From Paenalicyclobacillus macrosporangiidus (GTDB lineage Bacteria > Bacillota > Bacilli > Alicyclobacillales > Alicyclobacillaceae): a stretch of DNA of 64,000 nt. Position numbers and translations under genes: made by a program. Positions 42,984 to 53,381 of the stretch are shown one piece after another (positions within the stretch are counted from its first letter, which is position 1; every line of letters starts with the position of its first letter). Under the pieces are notes generated by a model. It saw only the letters and a list, made by a program, of their open reading frames with translations, was not told where the DNA came from and did no database searches. The stretch is taken from positions 186,001 through 250,000 of the forward strand of contig NZ_FPBV01000001.1 of NCBI RefSeq assembly GCF_900116805.1, given 5' to 3'.

Positions 42984-43184
42984 TCAACCGCCGCCGACAA
43001 AGCGCACGACCTCCACCACGTCGCCCGTGCGCAGGACGTAATCTCCGAACGCATCGCGGTCGACGATGCGGCCGTTGACCTCGACGGCGACGCGTTCGCC
43101 CGCGAGATCGAAGTGCTCCAACAGTTGCTTCACCGTGACCTCCCCGGGCAGGTCGCGCGGTTTTCCGTTGACGATCACGTTCAT
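42984..43184 (-). CDS. thiS: Sulfur carrier protein ThiS
   Basis: A 66-residue ubiquitin-like protein: [25 protein letters not shown] at the start and a C-terminal VVRFVGGG ending in the Gly-Gly that becomes thiocarboxylated. It donates sulfur to ThiG. The ATG at 43184 follows GGAGGTG inside the end of thiO and overlaps its stop. Adenylation needs a ThiF-type enzyme; a ThiF/MoeB homologue is encoded at 47351, about 4 kb away on the other strand. Confidence 0.95.
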   Translation of the reverse strand: MNVIVNGKPRDLPGEVTVKQLLEHFDLAGERVAVEVNGRIVDRDAFGDYVLRTGDVVEVVRFVGGG

Positions 43185-44431
43185 CCAGCTTGCACCTCCG
43201 TCTTCGCGTCCGAGCCTGCGGTGAACGGCTGGCGCTCCGCCCGCGCATGGCCGTCCATCGGCGCAGCGCTCCCGTCCGGCGCCGCTCCGGTCTCCGTGCC
43301 GCCGACCGACCGAGCGGACCGGGCCCTCCAGGCCTCCACCGAGAAGGGCCGCCAACGCTCCGGCCACGCCTCGCCTGCGACGGAGGCGGCGAGGATGGCT
43401 CCAGTCACCGGCGAGAGCAGGATCCCGTTGCGGAAGTGGCCCACGGCCAGGTGGACGTTCGGGTGCTCCGGCACCGGCCCGAGCAAGGGTTCCCCCTTGG
43501 GGGATCCCGGGCGAAGGCCGATCCAGGCGCGATCGAACACCGCATCCGCCAGGCCCGGCGCCGCCCGCCGCAGCCCCTGCAGCAGGTGGAGCATGGCGTC
43601 GGCCGTGAGATCGCGGTTGTATCCGGCACCGTGCTCCTCCGTGGCGCCGACCACCACCGTGCCATCCCGCTTAGGCACCAGGTACACCTCGTCGGTGTGC
43701 AGTGTCCGCGTGATACCGTGGCCGGCGCGGGGCCGCACCGCCAGCAGCTGTCCCTTCACGGGCCGGATGGCGAAGTCGATCCCGAGGTCCGACACGAACC
43801 GGCCCGCCCAGGCGCCGGCCGCAACCACCAGGGTGTCGGCGGAAAACTCGTCCTCCGCCGTCCGCAACCGCACGCTGCCGGGCTCCGGCAGGATGGCTGT
43901 CACCTCGGCGCCCTCGCGCACCTCGCAGCGGCGGTGGACCGCACGTGCCAGCGCCCGCATCAGGAGCGGCGCCGCCACGTTGCCGTCGTCCGGCAGCAGC
44001 ACACCGCCCAAACCCGGCGCCGCGTCCGGCTCGAGGGCCCCAATGTCCTGCGGATCCATCCACTCGGCCCGCCCGCCCTGCGCCGTCTGCCAGGCCATGG
44101 CGCGCCGGAGCGCCTCTGCCTCCTCCGGGCGGAGAGCGATCTGCAGGATGCCGTTGTGCACGTACTGGATGTCGATCCCGGTCTCCTCCAGCAATGCTGC
44201 GGCGAACGCGGGGTACATTCCGCGGCTCTCCAGGCACAATTCGTAGAACGGCCCCGGTGCGCCCACCTCCAACTGGGCGCCGAGCATCCCGGCCGCCGCG
44301 CCCGACGCCTCGCCGCCGATGCGTCCGCGCTCCAGCAGCAGCACCCGTCGTCCAGCCTGCGCCAGGCGCCAGGCGACGGTGCAGCCGATGGCCCCGCCGC
44401 CCAACACGATGGTGTCATATCCCCGGCTCAT
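43181..44431 (-). CDS. thiO: Glycine oxidase ThiO
   Basis: ThiO oxidises glycine to the imine used for the thiazole ring, with FAD and oxygen. The 416-residue protein has the FAD-binding start YDTIVLGGGAIGCTVAWRLAQAGRRVLLLE, GGEASGAAAGMLGAQLE, VVAAGAWAGRF, IRPVKGQLLAV and the substrate-site region VGHFRNGILLSPVTG. About 45 C-terminal residues form a low-complexity tail. The ATG at 44431 overlaps thiE by 17 nt. Use of ThiO rather than ThiH implies an aerobic lifestyle. Confidence 0.94.
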   Translation of the reverse strand: MSRGYDTIVLGGGAIGCTVAWRLAQAGRRVLLLERGRIGGEASGAAAGMLGAQLEVGAPGPFYELCLESRGMYPAFAAALLEETGIDIQYVHNGILQIALRPEEAEALRRAMAWQTAQGGRAEWMDPQDIGALEPDAAPGLGGVLLPDDGNVAAPLLMRALARAVHRRCEVREGAEVTAILPEPGSVRLRTAEDEFSADTLVVAAGAWAGRFVSDLGIDFAIRPVKGQLLAVRPRAGHGITRTLHTDEVYLVPKRDGTVVVGATEEHGAGYNRDLTADAMLHLLQGLRRAAPGLADAVFDRAWIGLRPGSPKGEPLLGPVPEHPNVHLAVGHFRNGILLSPVTGAILAASVAGEAWPERWRPFSVEAWRARSARSVGGTETGAAPDGSAAPMDGHARAERQPFTAGSDAKTEVQAG

Positions 44432-45071
44432 CCGGTCTCCCCCTCTCGGCTCGCATCTGCGCCACGATGCGCGCGGCCGCCGCCCGCGGGTCGGGCTGGT
44501 TCAGGACCGCCCCGATGACCGCGACGCCGCGGCACCCCGTGGCGAGGACGGCGGAGACGTTGGTGTGATCAATTCCGCCGATGGCAATCACCGGAATGTT
44601 GACCGCCTCCACCACCCGCCGTAAGGCGTACACCCCGCGCGGCGGAACCCCCGGGTGGGACTCGCTGGCATACACGTGGCCGAAGGTGACGTAATCGGCC
44701 CCCGCCGCCTCGGCGGCCACGGCTTCTTCGAGGGAGTGCACAGAACAGCCGATGACCCCTGGCCAGCCGCTCTCTTTCGCGATTCGCCGCACCACCGCCA
44801 CCGGCAGCGACTTTGCCGCCAGATGCACCCCGTCCGCGCCGATGGCGATGGCGATGTCGATCCGGTCGTTCACAAACAGCTTCGGCCGCACTCCGGCTTC
44901 CTCGCATCGGGCCCGCACCTCCAGGCACAGGTCGTACACCTCGGCGGCGGGGGCTTTCTTCTCGCGGATTTGGAGGACGTGCGCGCCGCCTTGCGCGGCC
45001 AGCGCCAAGGCCTCCGGCAGGGGCAGGGTGTGCCGATGGCGATCGCTCACGACGTGCAGAACCGGTTCCAC
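44415..45071 (-). CDS. thiE: Thiamine-phosphate synthase / TenI family protein
   Basis: A 218-residue barrel with LHVVSDRHRHTLPLPEALALAAQGGAHVLQIREKKAPAAEVYDL, KLFVNDRIDIAIAIGADGVHLAAKSLPV, IGCSVHSLEEAVAAEAAGADYVTFGHVYASESHPGVPPRG and VIAIGGID. This fits ThiE, which joins HMP-PP and thiazole phosphate, but TenI aminotransfer/isomerase proteins share these blocks; first-gene position before thiO matches tenI in Bacillus, so TenI is a real alternative. The GTG at 45071 follows GGAGGAGGGG. An intrinsic terminator lies about 36 nt upstream of the start. Confidence 0.85.
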   Translation of the reverse strand: MEPVLHVVSDRHRHTLPLPEALALAAQGGAHVLQIREKKAPAAEVYDLCLEVRARCEEAGVRPKLFVNDRIDIAIAIGADGVHLAAKSLPVAVVRRIAKESGWPGVIGCSVHSLEEAVAAEAAGADYVTFGHVYASESHPGVPPRGVYALRRVVEAVNIPVIAIGGIDHTNVSAVLATGCRGVAVIGAVLNQPDPRAAAARIVAQMRAERGRPDEPGI

Positions 45072-45106
45072 ACCACCCCTCCTCCGTCTTTCGGTTGGTC
45101 TGCATG

Positions 45107-45137
45107 AAAAACGCCGCACCCAAAGCGGGGTGCGGCG
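45107..45137 (-). terminator. Intrinsic terminator in the thiE leader
   Basis: CGCCGCACCC (45112-45121) and GGGTGCGGCG (45128-45137) form a 10-bp stem with a 6-nt loop, followed by TTTTT on the minus strand. It lies between a promoter and thiE, so it may be an attenuator. The leader before it has CAACC/GGTTG and GGGTT/AGCCC hairpins but no THI box. Confidence 0.75.
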
Positions 45138-45198
45138 GGCTTCCACTCTGAACCCAGCAAACGCAACCGGTGCAGGTTGTCTGTGAGGATCGATCCGT

Positions 45199-45227
45199 AG
45201 GCTATCACGCACCGGCGACGACGTCAA
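45199..45227 (-). promoter_or_regulatory. Promoter of the thiE-O-S-G operon
   Basis: On the minus strand TTGACG (45227-45222) and TAGCCT (45204-45199) are 17 nt apart, with an extended TGA before the -10. The transcript would begin near 45192 and pass the terminator at 45137-45107 before thiE. Confidence 0.55.
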
Positions 45228-45787
45228 CTCAGGCTGTGGCCGAGCACCTGGTCAATCCAGTCGTGCAGTTCGCCGCTGAAACCGGCGAAAGCGGGCGCCG
45301 TCGGAGCGTTCCCGACGGCGATGCCGATTTCGCTGTCCGGGTCCAGTTGCATGAGGGTCACTTGAAAGCCGTCCTTGCAGGTGATGGTGACGGAGCCGAA
45401 CGTTTGGAACGACCCGGAGTCCGCGTGGAAGCGGGTGGGGGACAGGTCTCGAATGTCCCGATCCAGGGCGTCGAGCTCCTCCGGTGTCATCTCCACGGCC
45501 TGTCCGGAAGACGTCCGGACGGAGGCGATGTTCCCCGCGGCCAGATGGCTCTGCACCGGCTGCCAGGCGGCGTCGTCGCTCGCCTCGGCCCGGGATTGAA
45601 TCCCGCTCACCAAGAGGACCGCCAGCCCGGCAATTCCCGCGAGGCTCCCCAGGAAGCGTGACACGCCGAGGTACAGGTCACTCGGTTCGGCATCGCGAAG
45701 CTTCCAACCGACGGACAGGAACCAACAGAATCGCGGAAACAGGGCGTGCACTCCGCCCACGATCAACAGCAGCAAGCCGATGCCCAA
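45224..45787 (-). CDS. DUF6199-like membrane-anchored protein
   Basis: A 187-residue protein with an N-terminal helix (MGIGLLLLIVGGVHALFPRFCWF), a short loop SVGWKLRDAEPSDLYLGVSRFLGSLAGIAGLAVLLVSG forming two further helices, then a soluble C-terminal region. FPRFCWFLSVGWKxRDAEPSDLYL resembles the DUF6199 family seen in Gram-positives. The TTG at 45787 follows GAGGAGTGA at 8 nt. Function unknown. The gene ends inside the -35 region of the thiE promoter. Confidence 0.7.
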   Translation of the reverse strand: MGIGLLLLIVGGVHALFPRFCWFLSVGWKLRDAEPSDLYLGVSRFLGSLAGIAGLAVLLVSGIQSRAEASDDAAWQPVQSHLAAGNIASVRTSSGQAVEMTPEELDALDRDIRDLSPTRFHADSGSFQTFGSVTITCKDGFQVTLMQLDPDSEIGIAVGNAPTAPAFAGFSGELHDWIDQVLGHSLS

Positions 45788-45940
45788 GTCGGATCACTCC
45801 TCGGAGGGTCACCGGTCCGCCTTGCCCCGAGTACCGCGACGCACACGTGACGTACAGAGGTCCAAAGGGGGCCCGTCGCTCCCCCGGATGTCGGACGTCC
45901 CGGCAACGAATGGCCGTTCTGCTCCCAGAATATCAGAAGA

Positions 45941-46891
45941 TTACAATCCGAGGGAGAGTTGGATCCCCTCTTCCGGGCGGCCGGGTGGCGAAACTTTCGG
46001 CGCGACCTTCGGGATCCGCTCGGGCACGCCGTGGCGGACGGTGAGGTGGTGGATGCGGTCGAGGAGCGGATCGACATAGGCGGCGGGCGGGTACGCGCGC
46101 GTGTACAGCCGCCGCAGGGCCGGCAGGTGCTTCGGATAGTGCGCGCCGACGACGGAGAAGAACCACCGCTTGACGTCGGGCGTCAGGCGCAGCACGGATG
46201 GGACCACGAAACGGGCGCCGTGCGCGACCGCCGCTTGGATGACCGCCTCCAGGGCGGGCGTGCTGTCGGTGAGACAGGGCAGGATGGGGGCGAGGAAGAT
46301 CCCTGCGTTCAGTCCGTGATTGACCAGCGTCTGCACGGTCTCCAAGCGCTTTTGCGGGTGGGGGGTCGCCGGCTCGAGCCGCCGCCAGATCTCCTTGTCA
46401 AGCGTGTGGACGCTGAGGTGGATGGAGCGGACGTCCATCTCGCGCAACAGGTCGAGATCCCGCAGGATCAGCGGCGAGCGGGTGGTGATGGACACAGGAA
46501 CCCGGTAGCGGGCGAGCACCTCCAGGCAAGCGCGGGTCCGCTTCGCCCGAGCTTCCACCGGCTGATACGGGTCCGTGGCGGTGCCGATGGCGAGCACCCC
46601 GATCTCCTCGTGCAACGCCGACAACCGTCCGCCGTGGCGGCGCAGCATGCGCCGCAATTGGTCCTCGAGGGCTTCGGCGGCGTTTTCCTTGACGAGGATG
46701 TGCGTCCGGAACGAGTCGTCCGCCTCCATGCCGAGGTACACGTGCGTCTCCCGGGCGTAGCAGAAACTGCAGCCGTGGGCGCAGCCCCGGTACGGATTGA
46801 GCGACCAGCGAAACGGCATGCCGGGACTGTTGACCCGGTTCATCACCTGTTTGGACGTGATGGGCTCAAACTGCGGTGCGTCCACCGGCAT
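45941..46891 (-). CDS. Rv2578c/SplB-like radical SAM protein
   Basis: A 316-residue radical SAM enzyme. The 4Fe-4S motif is C-x3-C-x2-C in NPYRGCAHGCSFCYARETH; IGVLAIGTATDPYQPVEARAKRTRACLEVLARY and VSITTRSPLILRDLDLLREM follow the pattern of Rv2578c-family proteins, distant relatives of spore photoproduct lyase. Its reaction is unknown. A LexA-type box (46917-46930) and a promoter lie just upstream, suggesting SOS control and a DNA-damage role. The ATG at 46891 follows GGAAAGTGA. It ends in a region convergent with nothing. Confidence 0.88.
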   Translation of the reverse strand: MPVDAPQFEPITSKQVMNRVNSPGMPFRWSLNPYRGCAHGCSFCYARETHVYLGMEADDSFRTHILVKENAAEALEDQLRRMLRRHGGRLSALHEEIGVLAIGTATDPYQPVEARAKRTRACLEVLARYRVPVSITTRSPLILRDLDLLREMDVRSIHLSVHTLDKEIWRRLEPATPHPQKRLETVQTLVNHGLNAGIFLAPILPCLTDSTPALEAVIQAAVAHGARFVVPSVLRLTPDVKRWFFSVVGAHYPKHLPALRRLYTRAYPPAAYVDPLLDRIHHLTVRHGVPERIPKVAPKVSPPGRPEEGIQLSLGL

Positions 46892-46916
46892 CGGCTCACT
46901 TTCCTGAATCAGATCC

Positions 46917-46930
46917 AGAACGTATGTTCG
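46917..46930 (-). promoter_or_regulatory. LexA (SOS) box before the radical SAM gene
   Basis: AGAACGTATGTTCG matches the Gram-positive LexA/DinR consensus CGAAC-N4-GTTCG at every conserved position except the first base. It lies 26 nt before the start codon and just downstream of the predicted -10, where a repressor would block initiation. Confidence 0.75.
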
Positions 46931-46937
46931 TATGTGT

Positions 46938-46967
46938 AGTGTACCACCCGCGGGGAGCGGCATGCAA
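46938..46967 (-). promoter_or_regulatory. Promoter of the radical SAM gene
   Basis: On the minus strand TTGCAT (46967-46962) and TACACT (46943-46938) are 18 nt apart. The start point would fall on the LexA box. Confidence 0.6.
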
Positions 46968-47098
46968 GGGAGGCGGGCGCGGCCGAGAAACAGGGATACC
47001 CGGACGGCAAGAACCCGCGGCCCCGGGTCGGGTTTCCGGTCATGGTGTGCGCGCCGTGATGGGACGCGGTAAGATAGAGGCGAACTGGAGGGATGGCG

Positions 47099-47311
47099 AT
47101 GACCATCGCGCTCGATGATCTGGAACAGCGGTGCTGGGAGTGTAACGGGTCTGGCCGCGTGCCGGCCGTGGACGGTGAACGGACGGCCGGCGAGCGGAAT
47201 GACGGCGAGCGAATTGACGGCGAGCGGGTTTGCCCGAAATGCGGGGGCAAGGGCGTCGTGCTGACCGCCCTCGGTCAGACGCTGCTGGATTTCATCCGCC
47301 GCCACCTCTGA
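47099..47311 (+). CDS. Anti-TRAP-like zinc protein (RtpA family)
   Basis: A 70-residue protein: MTIALDDLEQRCWECNGSGRVPAV, a charged insert with repeated DGER units, then CPKCGGKGVVLTALGQTLLDFIRRHL. The last stretch closely matches the C-terminus of Bacillus anti-TRAP (CPACSGKGVILTAQGYTLLDFIQKHL), and both CxxC pairs that bind zinc are present. Anti-TRAP blocks the tryptophan attenuation protein. Relatives occur in genomes with no TRAP, so the target is open. The ATG at 47099 lies 7 nt after GGAGG; 47093 is too close. It precedes a ThiF/MoeB gene by about 40 nt. Confidence 0.8.
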   Translation: MTIALDDLEQRCWECNGSGRVPAVDGERTAGERNDGERIDGERVCPKCGGKGVVLTALGQTLLDFIRRHL

Positions 47312-47350
47312 CAGGCGGCTGAAGTGGCGACAGGGAGGGATGGGGTGGTG

Positions 47351-48382
47351 ATGGACAGCATGGATCTGCGGCAGGGGCGGTACTCGCGCCAGGTGTTGTT
47401 CCGGCCCATCGGGGAGGCGGGCCAGCGGCGGCTGATGCAGGCGAGGGCCGCGGTGATCGGCATGGGAGCGCTCGGTACGGCCATCGCCGCGCAGTTGGTG
47501 CGCGCCGGCGTCGGGTTCGTGCGCCTGGTGGATCGGGACATCGTCGAGCCGTCCAATCTGCAGCGGCAGTCGCTGTACGACGAGCGGGACGCGGAGGTCG
47601 CGCTGCCGAAGGCGGAGGCGGCCGCCGCCAAGTTGAGGCAGGCGAACGGGGACGTGCGGATCGATCCGGTCGTCACCGACCTCACCTGGCGCAACGCGGA
47701 AGATCTCTTGGCGGATGTGGACGTCATCCTGGACGGAACGGACAACTTCCAGGTCCGGTACCTGATCAACGACGTGGCGGTCAAGCACGGTATCCCGTGG
47801 GCGTACGGTGGGGCGGTCAGCTCCTACGGGACGGCGGCGTTCATCCGCCCGGGCGAGACGCCCTGCCTGGTCTGCCTGTTCGGGCCGGACCCGGGCGGGG
47901 GGCACGACACGTGCGACACGGTCGGGGTGATTGCGCCCGTGGTCTCCATCATCGCGTCCCTGCAGGTGGCGGAGGCGTTGAAATACCTGACGGGCAATGT
48001 GGATGCGCTCCACCCGGGGCTCGTGCATGTGGACGTGTGGCACAACGCCTTTCGATCCGTCTCCTTCGGCCCCCGCCGCCCGGATTGCCCGTGTTGCGCC
48101 GGACGTACGTTTGCGTCGCTGGAGGCGCGCACGGACGGCTTGACGGTGTCGATGTGCGGCCGCCACACCATCCAGGTGCGCCCGGAGCGGCCGGGTGTGG
48201 GGATGGAGCGGATCGCCGAGCGATTGCGCCAAGTGGGGGAGGTGCGGATGAATCCGCACCTGCTGCGCTGTGACCTGGGCGCGGTGCGGATCACGCTCTT
48301 CCGCGACGGGCGGGCGCTCATCCACGGCACGGACGATCCGGTCGAGGCGCGCAGCATCTACGCCCGTTACATCGGGATGTGA
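47351..48382 (+). CDS. ThiF/MoeB family adenylyltransferase
   Basis: An E1-like enzyme of 343 residues that adenylates a sulfur carrier C-terminus (ThiS or MoaD). RYSRQVLFRPIGEAGQRRL, VIGMGALGTAIAAQLVRAGVG, LVDRDIVEPSNLQRQSLYDERD and DGTDNFQVRYLINDVAVKHGIPWAYGGAV are the ATP-binding core; zinc cysteines sit in CLVC and CPCC. No rhodanese domain. With thiS in the window and no other E1 seen, ThiF is the likely role, but a shared ThiF/MoeB function is possible. GTG 47345 or 47348 have better spacing from GGAGGG than ATG 47351. Confidence 0.88.
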   Translation: MDSMDLRQGRYSRQVLFRPIGEAGQRRLMQARAAVIGMGALGTAIAAQLVRAGVGFVRLVDRDIVEPSNLQRQSLYDERDAEVALPKAEAAAAKLRQANGDVRIDPVVTDLTWRNAEDLLADVDVILDGTDNFQVRYLINDVAVKHGIPWAYGGAVSSYGTAAFIRPGETPCLVCLFGPDPGGGHDTCDTVGVIAPVVSIIASLQVAEALKYLTGNVDALHPGLVHVDVWHNAFRSVSFGPRRPDCPCCAGRTFASLEARTDGLTVSMCGRHTIQVRPERPGVGMERIAERLRQVGEVRMNPHLLRCDLGAVRITLFRDGRALIHGTDDPVEARSIYARYIGM

Positions 48383-48419
48383 CAAGGGGCTGGCTCCCGT
48401 TCGGGAACCAGCTCCTTGT
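48382..48419. terminator. Hairpin terminator after the ThiF/MoeB gene
   Basis: ACAAGG (48382-48387) to CCTTGT (48414-48419) close a stem that also pairs GCTGG with CCAGC, with a TTCG loop. It begins at the last base of the stop codon and lies between two convergent genes, so it may work for both. Confidence 0.7.
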
Positions 48420-48430
48420 CCGTGACGTCC

Positions 48431-48562
48431 TCAATACGCAGCGCCAGGCGCCCCAGCCGCGCCGACCCCACCGTAGTAGCCCGGAACGAGCAGGAAGAAC
48501 AGGACGAAGATGATCAGAAACACCACCGCCCAACGGGTGTACCCTCCGAACACTCCGTACAT
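48431..48562 (-). CDS. YjcZ-like small sporulation membrane protein
   Basis: A 43-residue protein: MYGVFGGYTRWAVVFLIIFVLFFLLVPGYYGGVGAAG. A Gly/Tyr-rich start, one long hydrophobic helix and a GYYGG-type tail fit the YjcZ/YtzL class of tiny spore-associated membrane proteins. The ATG at 48562 follows GGAGGTGAATC with ideal spacing, which is strong support for so short a gene. The frame upstream is open but has no site. It is downstream of nothing on the minus strand except mnmA 102 nt away. Confidence 0.72.
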   Translation of the reverse strand: MYGVFGGYTRWAVVFLIIFVLFFLLVPGYYGGVGAAGAPGAAY

Positions 48563-48664
48563 GCGATTCACCTCCAGACCGAGATGGTCCAGGATATGAA
48601 CCGGACAATGAACTGGGAGGGGCACCCGCCTGGGTGACGGTGCCTGTTTTTTATCCTGCCTCTG

Positions 48665-50275
<1,611 letters not shown>

Positions 50276-50642
50276 TCGTCCACCCATATACCGTCAAATT
50301 GTATGTTACCACTTCGCACCTCGGCCCGGACCTCTGTCGCGCTCCCATGCACGTCGCATCCCGCACCCGGGATCAGGCCATCGACCTGGCTTCATCGCCA
50401 ACATCTCCGTCTCCGGCCGCCCCCCAAGTCGACGACGCCAAAGCTGCCCTGCATTCAGGTCACACGGCCGCAGCTCTCTGGCATCCAAAGGTCCGACCAC
50501 ATGGCTCTCACCAATTCAACGGCAAACGGTCGCCCGCTGCCCCCAAGAGGGATGCGGGCGACCGCACCGCGATCGAAAACAGCTTTCCAAGCGTCACATC
50601 AAGCCCTCACGTACATCCGCCTTCCCGGGTGCGCCTGACCGG

Positions 50643-50674
50643 CACACCGATACACCGACACACCGATACACCGG
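50643..50674. repeat. Short tandem repeat after malate synthase
   Basis: Two copies of a 16-bp unit (CACACCGATACACCGA, the second ending in G), themselves made of CACACCGA/TACACCGA halves. It starts 28 nt past the malate synthase stop. Function unknown; slippage-prone. Confidence 0.85.
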
Positions 50675-50701
50675 CATGCCGCGCCGCACGGGATCTTCCA
50701 C

Positions 50702-52303
<1,602 letters not shown>

Positions 52304-52411
52304 TTCTCCGACCTCCCGGAATCATTGGAATCCTGTGTGCGCTTTCAACCAGCGCCATTCGCGGCCTCGATCCATGGCCCGGGCTGGTTGGTCCAACCTG
52401 TCAGCGCTATC

Positions 52412-52440
52412 ATCATACCATATGGTTGTGTGATGTGAAA
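52412..52440 (-). promoter_or_regulatory. Promoter of aceB
   Basis: On the minus strand TTTCAC (52440-52435) and TATGAT (52417-52412) are 17 nt apart. Start point near 52405, leaving a leader of about 100 nt in which I see no known riboswitch. Confidence 0.6.
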
Positions 52441-52545
52441 TACTGTTCTGAATTACGGAACGGATAGGGCTGAACGCGCACAAAGGGGGTCACTCGGCAG
52501 AGGGTCGGGGGGCCTTGCCAGCGCGGGGGATGCAAAAACAGAAAT

Positions 52546-52574
52546 GGAGGGGGCTGTTCGAATCGGCCCCCTCC
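52546..52574 (-). terminator. Terminator of cotD
   Basis: GGAGGGGGC (52546-52554) pairs with GCCCCCTCC (52566-52574), 11-nt loop; the minus strand continues into ATTTCTGTTTTT. It lies 63 nt past the cotD stop. Confidence 0.75.
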
Positions 52575-52636
52575 GGTAGGGTCCTTTCGTTTCCGCAACG
52601 TCAAAGGAACACCTGGGTCCGTCAATCGGCGTCAGT

Positions 52637-53158
52637 TCAGTAATGACCGTACCGGTGGCATCCCTTCCCTGGGCACCCTGGATCGACCACCACATGTTTG
52701 CTCATGCGCTGCACGTAATGCCTCGGCACATTGACAATGACGTGCCTGTTGACGGTCACCACCGGATGAATGACGGGCACTTCGCGCGGAACGTAACGAT
52801 CCCGGATCACATACTGTGGATCGCAGACGATGGGTGGACAGTGCGACGGCCCATGGTGAGCGGGCGCATGTGCTGGCGCATAGTGACCTGTGTAGTATGC
52901 TTTTTTCTTCTTCTTGACCACCTTGTGAACGCCATACGGAATGTACTGCGGTTTCACATGCACGGCGGGCGATTCATCGTCGTACTTGTGGATTCCATGC
53001 GCAGGGGATTCGTACTCGTGCTTCGGCGCATATCCCCAATGCGACTCTTCGTCGTGCCCGTCGTGATCCGGGACAGACTCCGATTCGTGCGCGTGCGGCT
53101 TGTGCCACGGAGACGTTCCATCCATGGAATACTTGTGCTTCCCGTGGTGTTCTGTCAT
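52637..53158 (-). CDS. cotD: CotD family spore coat protein
   Basis: A 173-residue His/Tyr/Pro-rich protein. The C-terminal half, CPPIVCDPQYVIRDRYVPREVPVIHPVVTVNRHVIVNVPRHYVQR, then VVVDPGCPGKGC, is typical of CotD-type coat proteins; the N-terminal half is a charged His/Glu-rich low-complexity region (MTEHHGKHKYSMDGTSPWHK). It would be made in the mother cell late in sporulation, normally under sigma-K. It shows that the organism forms endospores. Its placement between malate synthase and a permease seems fortuitous. Confidence 0.88.
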   Translation of the reverse strand: MTEHHGKHKYSMDGTSPWHKPHAHESESVPDHDGHDEESHWGYAPKHEYESPAHGIHKYDDESPAVHVKPQYIPYGVHKVVKKKKKAYYTGHYAPAHAPAHHGPSHCPPIVCDPQYVIRDRYVPREVPVIHPVVTVNRHVIVNVPRHYVQRMSKHVVVDPGCPGKGCHRYGHY

Positions 53159-53282
53159 TGTGGGTCATCACCCCTATCGTGAAGTTACCCCAATGTATGA
53201 ACACCCACTGAGCGATTGTCGTAGTCATTCGGCCATTTTCCATAGGCGGCTTTGGATTTGTAGGCTTTGTATACGTAGATGA

Positions 53283-53318
53283 GGGGATGCCAGCGTGCAC
53301 GGCACGTCTGACATCCCC
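53283..53318 (-). terminator. Candidate terminator after the permease gene
   Basis: GGGGATG (53283-53289) and CATCCCC (53312-53318) form outer arms with an inner CGTGC/GCACG helix. It is 64 nt past the lctP stop. No U-run follows on the minus strand, so support is moderate. Confidence 0.45.
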
Positions 53319-53381
53319 GGCATGGTATGCGAGCGGTACGTTCGTCCCCGGATCTCGCCGCGCCTGAGCGCCGTCACGCCG

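Noticed and set aside
45107-45192. T-box or TPP riboswitch before thiE
   Set aside because: No CTGAGA or THI pairing, and the leader is too short for a T-box; the TGGAAGCCCG string does not match the T-box consensus closely enough.
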